A DNA stretch of 64,000 nt from HRBIN12 sp964447335 (lineage in GTDB: Bacteria > Actinomycetota > UBA4738 > HRBIN12): assembly GCA_964447335.1 (NCBI GenBank), contig CAYUSA010000004.1, positions 1 to 64,000 of the forward strand. The letters run 5' to 3'. The translations under genes were made by a program, and so were the position numbers. Each line of letters starts with the position of its first letter. Within the stretch, counting starts at the first letter, position 1. Below are positions 24,304 to 32,798 of the stretch, one piece after another. Under the pieces are notes generated by a model. That model was not told the DNA's origin. It saw only the letters and a program-made list of their open reading frames with translations, and made no database searches.

Positions 24304-25502
24304 CACGCCCTCCCGGACTGCACGGAGCCGGGTTCCGGCTCCTTCGCGAACAGGACCTCGAGGTGATCGCCCACGAAGTTCGCTCCTCGGACCTCGAGGC
24401 GCTGCAGCGTCGCGGGCAAGATGAGGTTCCGCTTGTACGAGCCGACGCGGACGAGCAGCTCGTCGCCGCGCCGGTGGATGTCCATGTCGTCGCGCGAGAC
24501 GAACGGCAGCCGCATCGAGAGCACGTACCCGCCCGCGCGCCGGCTCACACGGATCGGGTCGTCGCGGTAGAGCACGTCCGTAACGTTGGTGGTGCCGTAG
24601 ACCTCGACGCCCATGTCCCCGAGGAGGTCGAGGCCCACCATCTCCCGGTCGAACAGGCGCGCGGTGAGGATGGGCACGGGCTCGAAGGACTCCCGGACCG
24701 TACGCAGGTGCTCGGCCTGGATGTCCTTCCACTTGCCGAAGTACGGATCGGTGACGTCGTCGGGGATGATCCGGTTCACGACGATGGCATCGACGCGGTA
24801 TCCGAACAGGCCGAGGTACGTGTACGTGCGGCGCGCCTCGGCGATGACCATCTTCTCCGGGTTCACGACGAGCCGGACCGTGGACGCCTTCTCGTCGGTC
24901 AGGATCTTGCGCACCGCGTCGAGGTTGCGGTGCAACCGCTCCACGGCTCCGAAGAACCGGTCGCCCGCGATCGGAAGCGTGGTCATCCGCGCGACCACCG
25001 GACGCACGCCCTTCACGACGCGCCGCTGGATCGGGAAGATCCGCTCGATGTACCAACTCATGATCTCCGGGAGTGAGAGCAGGCGCAGCGTCTCGGCCGT
25101 CGGGGCGCAGTCCACGACGAGCAGGTCCCACCGGTCCTCATCGACGTGGGTCTTCACGTCGATGAGAGAGAAGATCTCGTCGAGGCCTGGGATGACCGAC
25201 AGCTCCTCGGCCTGGATCGTCTCGACCCCGGCCCAGTTCATCAGCTGGATCATGTACTCCTGGATCTCGCGCCAGTTGGCCTCGAGCCGCGACTGCGCGT
25301 TGATCTGCTCGGCCCACAGGTTCTCGGCGATCGGCGTCGGATGGTCGCCGACCGGCACGTCGAAGGAGTCCGCCAGTGAGTGCGCCGGGTCGGTGCTCAT
25401 CACCAGGGTCCGGTGACCGGCCTGCGCGGCCCTCACGGCGGTCGCGGCGGCGACGGTCGTCTTGCCGACGCCGCCCTTCCCGGTGAACAGCAGCACCCGC
25501 AT
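24303..25502 (-). CDS. ArsA/Get3-family ATPase
   Basis: A 399-residue P-loop ATPase with the deviant Walker A KGGVGKTTVAAATAV at residues 9-23, switch motif STDPAHSLADSF and Walker B-like DLLVVDCAPTAETLRLL. The C-terminal domain (about 315-390) is the small beta-rich extension common in actinobacterial ArsA-like proteins. No arsB or arsenic regulator is nearby, so arsenite efflux is unlikely; the role is undefined. A TAGGCT element ends 8 bases before ATG 25502 with no ribosome binding site, pointing to a leaderless mRNA. Confidence 0.88.
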   Translation of the reverse strand: MRVLLFTGKGGVGKTTVAAATAVRAAQAGHRTLVMSTDPAHSLADSFDVPVGDHPTPIAENLWAEQINAQSRLEANWREIQEYMIQLMNWAGVETIQAEELSVIPGLDEIFSLIDVKTHVDEDRWDLLVVDCAPTAETLRLLSLPEIMSWYIERIFPIQRRVVKGVRPVVARMTTLPIAGDRFFGAVERLHRNLDAVRKILTDEKASTVRLVVNPEKMVIAEARRTYTYLGLFGYRVDAIVVNRIIPDDVTDPYFGKWKDIQAEHLRTVRESFEPVPILTARLFDREMVGLDLLGDMGVEVYGTTNVTDVLYRDDPIRVSRRAGGYVLSMRLPFVSRDDMDIHRRGDELLVRVGSYKRNLILPATLQRLEVRGANFVGDHLEVLFAKEPEPGSVQSGRA

Positions 25503-25515
25503 CTACGACTAGCCT

Positions 25516-25555
25516 AGACGAGTCGGCCGGACCCTGAGGTCCGGCCGACTCGTCT
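25516..25555 (-). terminator. Strong hairpin between the TIG-repeat gene and arsA
   Basis: A perfect 18-base stem (25516-25533 with 25538-25555) and a 4-base CTGA loop, starting 19 bases beyond the stop of the TIG-repeat gene. There is no T-run. Its outer arm touches the putative -10 of arsA (25511-25516), so it could insulate or modulate that promoter. Confidence 0.75.
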
Positions 25556-25573
25556 GGTCGTGTTCTCCGTCGT

Positions 25574-27445
25574 TCAGCTCACGATGGGCGATGACTTCGC
25601 CTTCTGGCACACGTCGTCGTTGGACAAGATCATCTTGGTCGCCATGGACCGGTACTTCCCGTCCTCGTCCGGCACCCGGATCTTGTACGTGCCGGACGTC
25701 GTCGTGAAGCCGGTCCCGACGGTCTTCCACACGCCACTCACGCGGCGCTGGATCTTAACCGGGACCACCTGGACGCACGCGAGCGTCCCGTCGGTCGACA
25801 CGACCTGTCCCGAGGCGATCAGGTGCTTCGCCAGCGCGAGCGAGATCATCCTCGGGTGCCGGATCGTGAACGGATCGGCGCTCTCCCCGGTGCCGTTCGG
25901 AGTGGTCACCGAGATCGGACCCGTGGTCGCTCCGTTCGGGACCGTCGCCGTGATCTGCGTCCCCGAGTTCGCCGCGAAGGTGGCGGTGGTGCCGTTGAAC
26001 TTCACGGACGTTGCACCCGTGAGGTTCCCGCCGGTGATGATCACCTGCGTGCCCCAGGGTCCCTTCATCGGATCGAACGAGGAGATGAACGGGCTGGTCA
26101 CCGTGAAATCGGTCTTGCTGGTCCCCGTGCCGCCGGGCCCGGCCACTTCGATCTTCCCGGTGGTCGCGGTGGCGGGAACCGTCGCGGTGATCTGCGTGTC
26201 CGAGACCACCTTGAAGGTCGGGTCGGCGACGCCGTTGAAGGTGACCGAGGTCGCCCCGGTGAAGCCCGTGCCGTCGATGGTCACCTTCGTGCCTACGGGC
26301 CCGCTGGTCGGGGTGAACGACGCGATCTGCGGGATCGGCGCGGAGCCGACGGTGAAGTCGGTGGTGCTCGTCGCCGTCCCGTTCGGCGTGGTCACGCTGA
26401 CGGGACCGGTCTTCGCCCCGGGTTGAACCGTCGCCGTGATCTTGGAGTCGCTATCAACCAAGAAGCCGGGGTCCGCCTTGGTGCCGACCATGACCGTGGT
26501 CGCCCCGGTGAAGTTCGATCCGGTGATCGTGACCTTCGTGCCTGCCAGCCCGAAGGTCGGCGAGAACGACGTGATCTTCGGGACCAGCGCGCTCGTGACG
26601 GTGAAGTCGGTCGAGCTGGTCGCCGTGTTGATCGGGGTCGTCACGCTGATCTTGCCCGTGGTCGCCCCTGTCGGCACCTTGGCCGTCACCTGCGTGTTCG
26701 AGTCGATCGTGAACTCGGTGGCGGCCGTCGTGTTGAACTTCACCGCGGAGGTCCCACACAGGTTCGACCCGGTGATGGTGACCGACGTCCCCACCGGCCC
26801 GGTCGTCGGGTTGAACGAGCCGATCGATGCGGCCAGGTTGCCCGTCACCGAGAAGTCGCCGGAGCTGTTCACCGTGACGGCGTCCGCGCCGGTGACCGAG
26901 ATCTTGCCGGTCGTCGCGCCCGGGGGGACCGTCGCCGTGATCTTCAGCGACGAGTTCACGGCGTACGAAGCGGTGGTCCCGTTGAACTTCACCGAGGTCG
27001 CGCCAGTGAAGTTGGTCCCGTTGATCGTGACCGAGGTCCCCACGGGGCCGCAGGTCGGCGAGAACGACGAGATCGTGGCGCTCGCACCCGACGTGACGAC
27101 GAAGTCATCGGTGCTCACGGCCGTGGTGTCGTCGGCGGCCTTGACCGAGACCTTGCCGGTCGTGGCCCCCACGGGAACCGTCGCCGTGATCTTCACGTTG
27201 GAGTTCACCGTGAAGCCGCCCGCACCGACGGACTTGTTGTTGAAGAACACGTCCTTCGCGCCCTGGAACCCATGACCGCTGATGGTCACCGAGGTGCCCG
27301 CCGGGCCGCTCTGAGGCGAGAACGATGTCACCGTGGCGGCCGAGGCCGGCACCGCCGGTGCGATGAGCAGGACCGCAACCAGCGCGGCCACGAGCAGGGT
27401 CGCGGATCGGCCGGTGCCTGGTCGGGCGAGGAAAGTCCTTTGCAT
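25574..27445 (-). CDS. Secreted protein with six IPT/TIG repeats
   Basis: A 623-residue exported protein. A signal peptide (basic start, ATLLVAALVAVLLIAPAVPASA) is followed by six Ig-like IPT/TIG domains of about 80-85 residues. Each starts I/V-x-SFxPxxGPVGTxVTIxGxxF and includes ATxVKFNGTxA and ITATVPxGATTGxISVTT. A C-terminal domain of about 110 residues follows (HPRMISLALAKHLIASGQV ... CVQVVPVKIQRRVSGVWKTVGTGF), like a carbohydrate/adhesion accessory fold. No sortase motif or membrane anchor is visible, so it is likely secreted or held non-covalently. TIG domains suggest cell-surface or matrix binding. Confidence 0.85.
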   Translation of the reverse strand: MQRTFLARPGTGRSATLLVAALVAVLLIAPAVPASAATVTSFSPQSGPAGTSVTISGHGFQGAKDVFFNNKSVGAGGFTVNSNVKITATVPVGATTGKVSVKAADDTTAVSTDDFVVTSGASATISSFSPTCGPVGTSVTINGTNFTGATSVKFNGTTASYAVNSSLKITATVPPGATTGKISVTGADAVTVNSSGDFSVTGNLAASIGSFNPTTGPVGTSVTITGSNLCGTSAVKFNTTAATEFTIDSNTQVTAKVPTGATTGKISVTTPINTATSSTDFTVTSALVPKITSFSPTFGLAGTKVTITGSNFTGATTVMVGTKADPGFLVDSDSKITATVQPGAKTGPVSVTTPNGTATSTTDFTVGSAPIPQIASFTPTSGPVGTKVTIDGTGFTGATSVTFNGVADPTFKVVSDTQITATVPATATTGKIEVAGPGGTGTSKTDFTVTSPFISSFDPMKGPWGTQVIITGGNLTGATSVKFNGTTATFAANSGTQITATVPNGATTGPISVTTPNGTGESADPFTIRHPRMISLALAKHLIASGQVVSTDGTLACVQVVPVKIQRRVSGVWKTVGTGFTTTSGTYKIRVPDEDGKYRSMATKMILSNDDVCQKAKSSPIVS

Positions 27446-27570
27446 GGGTCCTCCCTTCGGAACAGCCGCGAACGCGCAGAGGCCCGGGGGCCCTCCGCCT
27501 CGACCCTACGCCCTCGGACCCAAGCGACACAACGCGGCCGGCCAGCCCTCCCGAGGAAGGGCGCCCGAGC

Positions 27571-27595
27571 CGGGCCGCGGGTTCCGCCCGGCCCG
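27571..27595 (-). terminator. Possible hairpin downstream of the SRPBCC gene
   Basis: CGGGCC at 27571-27576 and GGCCCG at 27590-27595 can pair around a 13-base GC-rich loop that allows further internal pairs. It lies directly after the SRPBCC stop. The remaining 120 bases up to the TIG-repeat gene hold no other clear feature. Confidence 0.3.
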
Positions 27596-27596
27596 A

Positions 27597-28037
27597 TCAG
27601 CCGAGCTCGACACGGCGCTTCAGGCCCTCGAGCGCGCTGTCGATGACGCGCTTCGCGCCCTGGGTGCGCACGAACCCCGGCAGGAGCACGCCGAGCTCGA
27701 CCGCGAGCCGGTACGTGACCTTCGTCTCGCCCTCGAGCTCGTCGAGCAGGTACTCCCCGATGATGTTCGAGACCGAGCCGCGCGCCTCGGTCGAGACCCA
27801 CGACATGCCGGCGTCACCGGGCGCGTACCGGTACGCGAGCGTGTACTCGGCGCGACCGAGGGCCGGGACCTCGACCTCGAACGCGACCTTCGTGGCGACA
27901 CCGCCCTCGCCGCGCTCGACGATCGTGGCCGACTTCACGTCGGCCCACGCCGGGTAGGCCTCGTAGTCGGTGAGCACGTCCATGACCTCGGCGGCGGGCG
28001 CCTCGATGAGGATCGAACCTTCGGTCTGCTCAGCCAT
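27597..28037 (-). CDS. SRPBCC/polyketide cyclase-like protein
   Basis: A 146-residue START/Bet v1-fold protein: SILIEAPAAEVMDVLTDYEAYPAWADVKSATIVERGEGGVATKV at the N-terminus and a C-terminal amphipathic helix (VIDSALEGLKRRVELG). Such proteins bind hydrophobic ligands or act as coenzyme Q-binding/cyclase-like factors. In many actinobacteria a protein of this type is near an ArsA-like ATPase and a ROK kinase, as here, but the shared role is unknown. Confidence 0.8.
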   Translation of the reverse strand: MAEQTEGSILIEAPAAEVMDVLTDYEAYPAWADVKSATIVERGEGGVATKVAFEVEVPALGRAEYTLAYRYAPGDAGMSWVSTEARGSVSNIIGEYLLDELEGETKVTYRLAVELGVLLPGFVRTQGAKRVIDSALEGLKRRVELG

Positions 28038-28051
28038 CGCTACCCCGGATG

Positions 28052-28732
28052 CTACCGGCCCCGGGCCGCCGACAGGGCGAGCATCGTCGCCAGCAGCACC
28101 GAGACGACGACCAGCACGACGGCTGCCCACAGCAGGACGCGCGAGCTGACGACCGGCCCCTCGCCGCCGCCGATCCGGCACGCGTCCATGGCCGAGACCA
28201 CGTACAACCCGAGCGCCGCGGCAAGGAACACGAGGAACAGCGGCGCCACCCGCCCGAACCCCTGCCCGCCCGAGCGGGTCGAAAGGAGCACGATCACCGT
28301 GCCGAGGATCCACGCGAACAGCACGCTCCGCGCCACCCCGTCGAGCCTGCGTCCTGCCTTCCAGTGCCCGAGACCCGGAAGGAGCAGCGACCAGGCGAGC
28401 GCGCGCGAGGGCGCGATCTCGACCGCGGGCTCCGGCTCCGCGAACAGGCGGGAGAACGGCGTCCCGCAGACCTCGCACCGGTCGAGCTCGATCGCGTTCA
28501 CGTGCTCGCAGGCCGGACAGGTCCAGGATGGACCCTCGGGGGCTCCGAGCGGGGCGGGCGACCGGGCGCTCGCGGCACCCTGCCCGTTGCCCGTGAGCAC
28601 GCGACGCAAGCGCGAGCTCTCGCGACTCGGGGCGGGCTCCTCACGCAGCGGGCGCAGGCACTGGCCGCACCACTCGGCGTCGGCCGCGACGAGCGCCCCG
28701 CAGCTCGGACAGCGATCCTCGGTCTCCCCCAC
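28052..28732 (-). CDS. Zinc-ribbon membrane protein
   Basis: About 226 residues from a GTG at 28732. Two zinc-ribbon motifs are visible (CPSCGALVAADAEWCGQC and CPACEHVNAIELDRCEVCG), followed by four hydrophobic segments in the C-terminal half (ALAWSLLLPGLG, SVLFAWILGTVIVLL, LFLVFLAAALGLYVVSAM, VLLWAAVVLVVVSVLLATMLAL). The GTG is preferred to an upstream TTG at 28834, which would overlap the neighbouring glycosyltransferase gene. A TACCCT element also ends 8 bases before the GTG, as in leaderless genes. Function unknown. Confidence 0.7.
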   Translation of the reverse strand: MGETEDRCPSCGALVAADAEWCGQCLRPLREEPAPSRESSRLRRVLTGNGQGAASARSPAPLGAPEGPSWTCPACEHVNAIELDRCEVCGTPFSRLFAEPEPAVEIAPSRALAWSLLLPGLGHWKAGRRLDGVARSVLFAWILGTVIVLLSTRSGGQGFGRVAPLFLVFLAAALGLYVVSAMDACRIGGGEGPVVSSRVLLWAAVVLVVVSVLLATMLALSAARGR

Positions 28733-28779
28733 GTCGAGTGAGGGTACCGCTGCTCGGACCGTGAACCGGGGAGGCCGGA

Positions 28780-29916
28780 TCAGACGACCGCGGCGCGCAG
28801 CCAGGCCGCGAGCTCGCCGGCCGCTCTCGGCCAAGTGTAGGAGGCCTCGACGCGCTCACGTCCGGCGCGACCCATGGCCTCCGAGCGCGCGGGGTCACCG
28901 AGGAGGCAGGCGACGGCGTCCGCGACCTCGGGCACGTCGGCGCCGTTCACGAGCAGCCCGGTCTCCCCGTCCACGAGCGCCTCGCGCGCCCCGCCCGAGT
29001 CCCCGACCACCACCGGGCGCCCACACGCCGCGGCCTCGATGAACACGTTGCCCCAGCCCTCGACCTCGAACCCACCGAGACGGCTGCGGCACGGCATCGC
29101 GAAGACGTTCCCCGCGCGGTAGTAGCGGGGCAGGTCCTCCTCGGACACCTGGCCCGTGAAGACGACGGAGTCCCCCGGGGCGAGCTCGGCGGCCATGTCC
29201 TCGAGCGTCTGCCGGTACGGACCGCCCCCGACGATGAGCAGGGCGGCGTCCGGGACGCGCCGGCCGATCTCGGGCATCGCCCGGATCAGGACGTCCTGGC
29301 CCTTGCGAGCGACGAGCCGGCTCACGCAGACGACGACCGGCCGACCGGCGAGACCGTGGCGCTCGAGGAGGTCCTCGACGGGCAGATCAGGACGGAACAT
29401 CTGCGTGTCCGCTCCCGGGTACATGACCGAGACCGGCACGCCCCGCGGTACCGCCGTCCGGACGACCCGCGCGATGAACGCGCTGCACATCACCGGCACC
29501 CTGGCGGCCCTCGAGGTCGCCCGGCGCATCAGCGCGTGCGCTCCCGGCGCGATCGAGAGCCAGTACTCGAAACCGTGCGCCGCCGAGACGTACGGGATGC
29601 CGCGACGCGCGAGCCCGGGACCGAGCAGGGCCAGCGGGTAGGTCGCGCCGAACAGCACGACCTCGGCGCCGACATCGGCCGCCACGGCCTCGACGCGCGA
29701 TGCGACGTCCGGGGTCGGCCACAGGGATCGCTCGGGCTGCCGCTCGACGCGGTAGGGCGCGACCGCGTCGAACGCCTCCGCGCCGTCCCAGTTCGGGCAG
29801 AACACGCTCACCCGTTCGGCCGGGAGCTCTCTCACGAGCGCCTCGAGCGTGCGCTGGATGCCCCCGACCCTCGGCGGGTAGTCGTTCGTCACGAGCAGCG
29901 TCCGCGGAACCTCCAC
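28780..29916 (-). CDS. Family 4-type glycosyltransferase
   Basis: A 378-residue GT-B glycosyltransferase. The N-terminal domain starts LLVTNDYPPRVGGIQRTLEALVRELP, and the C-terminal domain carries VVCVSRLVARKGQDVLIRAMPEI, LLIVGGGPYRQTLE and the nucleotide-sugar site GWGNVFIEAAACGRPVVVGDSGG. These are features of PimB-like mannosyltransferases and related GT4 enzymes. The donor and acceptor are unknown. GTG 29916 is chosen; an upstream ATG at 29937 would overlap the divergent ygfZ start. It may act on a surface glycan, as may the heptose operon close by. Confidence 0.85.
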   Translation of the reverse strand: MEVPRTLLVTNDYPPRVGGIQRTLEALVRELPAERVSVFCPNWDGAEAFDAVAPYRVERQPERSLWPTPDVASRVEAVAADVGAEVVLFGATYPLALLGPGLARRGIPYVSAAHGFEYWLSIAPGAHALMRRATSRAARVPVMCSAFIARVVRTAVPRGVPVSVMYPGADTQMFRPDLPVEDLLERHGLAGRPVVVCVSRLVARKGQDVLIRAMPEIGRRVPDAALLIVGGGPYRQTLEDMAAELAPGDSVVFTGQVSEEDLPRYYRAGNVFAMPCRSRLGGFEVEGWGNVFIEAAACGRPVVVGDSGGAREALVDGETGLLVNGADVPEVADAVACLLGDPARSEAMGRAGRERVEASYTWPRAAGELAAWLRAAVV

Positions 29917-29935
29917 GACGCCTATCCTGCCAGGC

Positions 29936-30730
29936 ATGGACCGGGAGCAGCTCGAGCGGCAGGTCCGGGCCCTCGACGAGGGCCGCGGCGCGCTCGGGCT
30001 CGAGGGGTTCCGCGCCGTGCTCGCGACCGGGGCCGACGCCGGGACGTGGCTCCAGGACCTCGTGACCGCCGGGGTCCAGGGTCTGGCTCGGGGCGAGGCC
30101 GTGCGCTCGCTCCTGCTCTCCCCCACCGGCCGGATCCGGGCCGACCTCCACGTGCTCCGCACGCCCGAGGGCTACCTGCTCCTCCAGCCCGCGGACCAGC
30201 CGACGGGCGCGGGAGACCTGCTCGGCCCCTACGTGCTGTCCTCGGACGTGACGCTCTCGCCGGCCGCCCCGAGGCTCGTCGCGCTGCCCGGCGTCCGCGG
30301 CTGGAGGTTCGAAGATCCCGCCGCGACGACGGCCGAGCCGGTCGGGGTCGGGGCCGAGGCCGTCGAGGCCTGGCGGATCCGCCGGGGCATCGCCCGGTTC
30401 CCCGTCGACCTCGACCTGGACTCCCTGCCGGCCGAGGCGGGCCTCGACGACGAGGTGGTGATCGACCGGACGAAAGGCTGTTTCCTCGGACAGGAATCCG
30501 TGGCGAAGGTGCGGAACCTCGGGCACCCGACGCGCATCGTCCTCGCGCTCCGGGCCACCGGGAACGTCGCTCCGGGCGAGCCGGTGACGACCCGCGGAGC
30601 CGAGGTGGGCCTCGTGACCAGCGCGGACGGGCTTCCCGACGGGGGCACGGCGCTCCTCGCCCGCGTGCGCTGGGACGCCCGCGAGGACGACCTCCGCACG
30701 GCCGCCGGTACACGGCTCGAGCGCCGCTGA
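29936..30730 (+). CDS. ygfZ: YgfZ/GcvT-family folate-binding protein
   Basis: A 264-residue YgfZ homologue, a THF-dependent factor that helps mature or repair certain Fe-S enzymes. The signature TKGCFLGQESVAKV is at about residues 179-192, with the conserved cysteine. The start overlaps head-to-head with the glycosyltransferase region, leaving about 20 bases between start codons. TATCCT at 29923-29928 ends 7 bases before the ATG with no ribosome binding site, so the mRNA is probably leaderless. Confidence 0.88.
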   Translation: MDREQLERQVRALDEGRGALGLEGFRAVLATGADAGTWLQDLVTAGVQGLARGEAVRSLLLSPTGRIRADLHVLRTPEGYLLLQPADQPTGAGDLLGPYVLSSDVTLSPAAPRLVALPGVRGWRFEDPAATTAEPVGVGAEAVEAWRIRRGIARFPVDLDLDSLPAEAGLDDEVVIDRTKGCFLGQESVAKVRNLGHPTRIVLALRATGNVAPGEPVTTRGAEVGLVTSADGLPDGGTALLARVRWDAREDDLRTAAGTRLERR

Positions 30731-30875
30731 GCGACCCCCGTTACTACGAGCGCCGACACATTTCAAGACTTCACTTCGCTCGCCCGCCGGTGCGAGCATC
30801 GGGCTTGCCTACCCGCACGGCCGGCCTCGGCCGCCGGTTCGGCACCAACGTCAGCCCGAGGCAGGAGCATCCGAC

Positions 30876-31154
30876 GTGACCAAGGAGCGAGTCGCCGGCA
30901 TCGACCTGAAGACCCTTCCTCACAACCCTTCCCCCCCCGACATGTGGCAAGACAAAGCGGCTTGCCACGGCATCGACCCCGACGTCTTCTTCCCCACCTC
31001 CGAGGAGGAGGCGGGTCCGGCCCTCGCCTACTGCACGGCGTGCCGGATCAAGGAGACGTGCCTCGCGTGGGCGCTCAAGAACGGCGAGCGCTACGGCGTG
31101 TGGGGCGGCCTGACCGAGCAGCAGCGGCGGAGGGTCGTCCGCTTCGTCGCCTGA
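30876..31154 (+). CDS. WhiB-family iron-sulfur transcription factor
   Basis: A 92-residue Wbl protein, a family restricted to Actinomycetota and their phages. The four cluster ligands are C30, C53, C56 and C62, and the GVWGG turn is in RYGVWGGLTEQQRRRVVRF, followed by a basic tail. These proteins carry a [4Fe-4S] cluster and modulate sigma-factor-dependent transcription. GTG 30876 is preceded by AGGAG. Which Wbl class it belongs to cannot be decided here; length and lack of long extensions resemble WhiB1/WhiB2-size proteins. Confidence 0.94.
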   Translation: MTKERVAGIDLKTLPHNPSPPDMWQDKAACHGIDPDVFFPTSEEEAGPALAYCTACRIKETCLAWALKNGERYGVWGGLTEQQRRRVVRFVA

Positions 31155-31203
31155 GGCCCGCGCTGGTCACCTCGGGACCTCGGCCCCCATACTGGCGAGG
31201 CCC

Positions 31204-32244
31204 ATGAACGAGCCCACCGTCCGCTCGACGGCGCCCCTTCGCATCAGCTTCGTCGGGGGCGGCACCGACTTCCCCCACTACTACGAGCGGCACGGCGGGG
31301 CGGTGCTCTCGGCCACGATCGACCGACGCGCGTACGTGTCGTTGACGCCACGCCCCGACCGAGCGGTGAGGATCCGTTCGCTCGACCTCGGGCACACGGT
31401 CGAGTACCACCTCGACGAGGGACCCACGTACGACGGCGTGATGGACCTCGCGAAGGCGGCCATCGCGCGGATGGGCGTCGACGGCGGGCTCGAGATGGAC
31501 ATCCGCTCGGACGCGCCCCCGGGGAGCGGCCTCGGCGGGTCCTCGGCGCTCGTGACGGCGGTCGTCGGAGCTCTCGCGGCGCTGCTCGATCGAAGCCTCG
31601 CCCGCGAGGACGTGGCGCGCCTGTCCTACGCGATCGAGCGCGACGATCTCGGCATCGCCGGCGGCTGGCAGGACCAGTACGCGGCGGCGTTCGGCGGCTT
31701 CAACCTCCTCGAGTTCGCTCAGGGCGGCGTCGCCGTCACGCCCGTCCGCTGCGAGGGTGAGGCGCTCGAGCGGCTCCGATCGCACCTGCTCCTGTGCTAC
31801 ACGGGCGCCGTTCGGACCGACCTCGGCCTCATCGACACGCAGATCCGTCTGTTCAACGAGGGGCGCGAGGAGACCATGGTCGGGATGAAGCATCTGCACG
31901 AGATGGCCTACGAGATGCGCGACACCGTCGAGGCGGGCGATCTTGATGCGCTCGGCGCGATGCTCCACGACGCGTACGAGAACAAGAAGCGCATGAACCC
32001 CCACATCGCCGACGGCACGCCGATCGAGGCCATGTTCGGGTTCGCTCGCGAGGCCGGCGCCGCCGGCGGCAAGATCTGCGGAGCCGGCGGTGGCGGGTAC
32101 CTGCTGCTCGCGTGCGCCCCCGAGCGCCAGCCGGCCGTGCGCGTCGCGCTCGAGGCCCACGGCGGACGGTTCGCCGACGTCGCGTTCCACCCCAGCGGGG
32201 TCGAGGCCCGCATCGGCGACCGTGTGTGGAGACCGTCGGCATGA
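31204..32244 (+). CDS. hddA: D-glycero-D-manno-heptose 7-phosphate kinase (GHMP family)
   Basis: A 346-residue GHMP kinase. The N-terminal PLRISFVGGGTDFPHYYERHGGAVLSATIDRRAYV is typical of HddA, and the phosphate-binding loop PPGSGLGGSSALV is near residue 104. The C-terminal GGKICGAGGGGYLLL motif completes the active site. It phosphorylates heptose 7-phosphate at C1 in the GDP-D-glycero-D-manno-heptose pathway. The next two genes encode the other pathway enzymes, with ATGA overlaps, so this is a real operon. Confidence 0.88.
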   Translation: MNEPTVRSTAPLRISFVGGGTDFPHYYERHGGAVLSATIDRRAYVSLTPRPDRAVRIRSLDLGHTVEYHLDEGPTYDGVMDLAKAAIARMGVDGGLEMDIRSDAPPGSGLGGSSALVTAVVGALAALLDRSLAREDVARLSYAIERDDLGIAGGWQDQYAAAFGGFNLLEFAQGGVAVTPVRCEGEALERLRSHLLLCYTGAVRTDLGLIDTQIRLFNEGREETMVGMKHLHEMAYEMRDTVEAGDLDALGAMLHDAYENKKRMNPHIADGTPIEAMFGFAREAGAAGGKICGAGGGGYLLLACAPERQPAVRVALEAHGGRFADVAFHPSGVEARIGDRVWRPSA

Positions 32245-32798
32245 GCCGTCGCTTCGTGCTCGTGGATCGGGACGGCACGATCAACGAGGAGGTCGACCAC
32301 GTCCTGGAGCCGGGTCAGCTCCGGCTGATCCCCGGCGCGGCGGGTGCGCTGCGCGATCTGCGCGAGCTCGGGCTCGGGATCGTCGTCGTGACGAACCAGT
32401 CCCCCATCGCGCGAGGATGGCTGTCGCTCGAGGAGCTCGAAGGGATCCACGCCCGCCTCTCCGAGCTGCTCGCCGCCGAGGGCGCATCGCTGGACGGCTT
32501 CTACGCCTGTCCGCACGGCCCCGACGACGGCTGCGACTGCCGCAAGCCGGGCATCGTCCTCGCGACACGGGCAGCGGCGGAGCACGGGTTCGACCCGGCC
32601 GAGGCGTTCGTCGTCGGCGATCACCGAGGCGACGTCGAGATGGGCCGCCGGATCGGCGCGCGGACGTTCCTCGTACGCACCGGCCACGGGCGCGAGGAGC
32701 TCGCGAAGGCCGAACCCTTCGCGGACCACGTCGTCGCGGACCTCGCCGAGGCAGCGACGATCATCCGCGACGAGGTCCTCGCGGGGGTGGAGCGATGA
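32241..32798 (+). CDS. gmhB: D-glycero-D-manno-heptose 1,7-bisphosphate phosphatase
   Basis: A 185-residue HAD-family phosphatase with the nucleophile motif LVDRDGTINEEVDHV at the N-terminus, VTNQSPIARG, the zinc-binding cysteine/histidine cluster CPHGPDDGCDCRKP near residue 90, and VVGDHRGDVEMGRRIGA. It removes the C7 phosphate of heptose 1,7-bisphosphate. ATG 32241 overlaps the hddA stop and its own stop overlaps gmhA. Confidence 0.92.
   Translation: MSRRFVLVDRDGTINEEVDHVLEPGQLRLIPGAAGALRDLRELGLGIVVVTNQSPIARGWLSLEELEGIHARLSELLAAEGASLDGFYACPHGPDDGCDCRKPGIVLATRAAAEHGFDPAEAFVVGDHRGDVEMGRRIGARTFLVRTGHGREELAKAEPFADHVVADLAEAATIIRDEVLAGVER

Noticed and set aside
24303..25502. Arsenite-pump ATPase for arsenic resistance
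   Set aside because: No arsB, arsC or arsR is nearby, and ArsA/Get3-like proteins in actinobacteria commonly have other, undefined roles.
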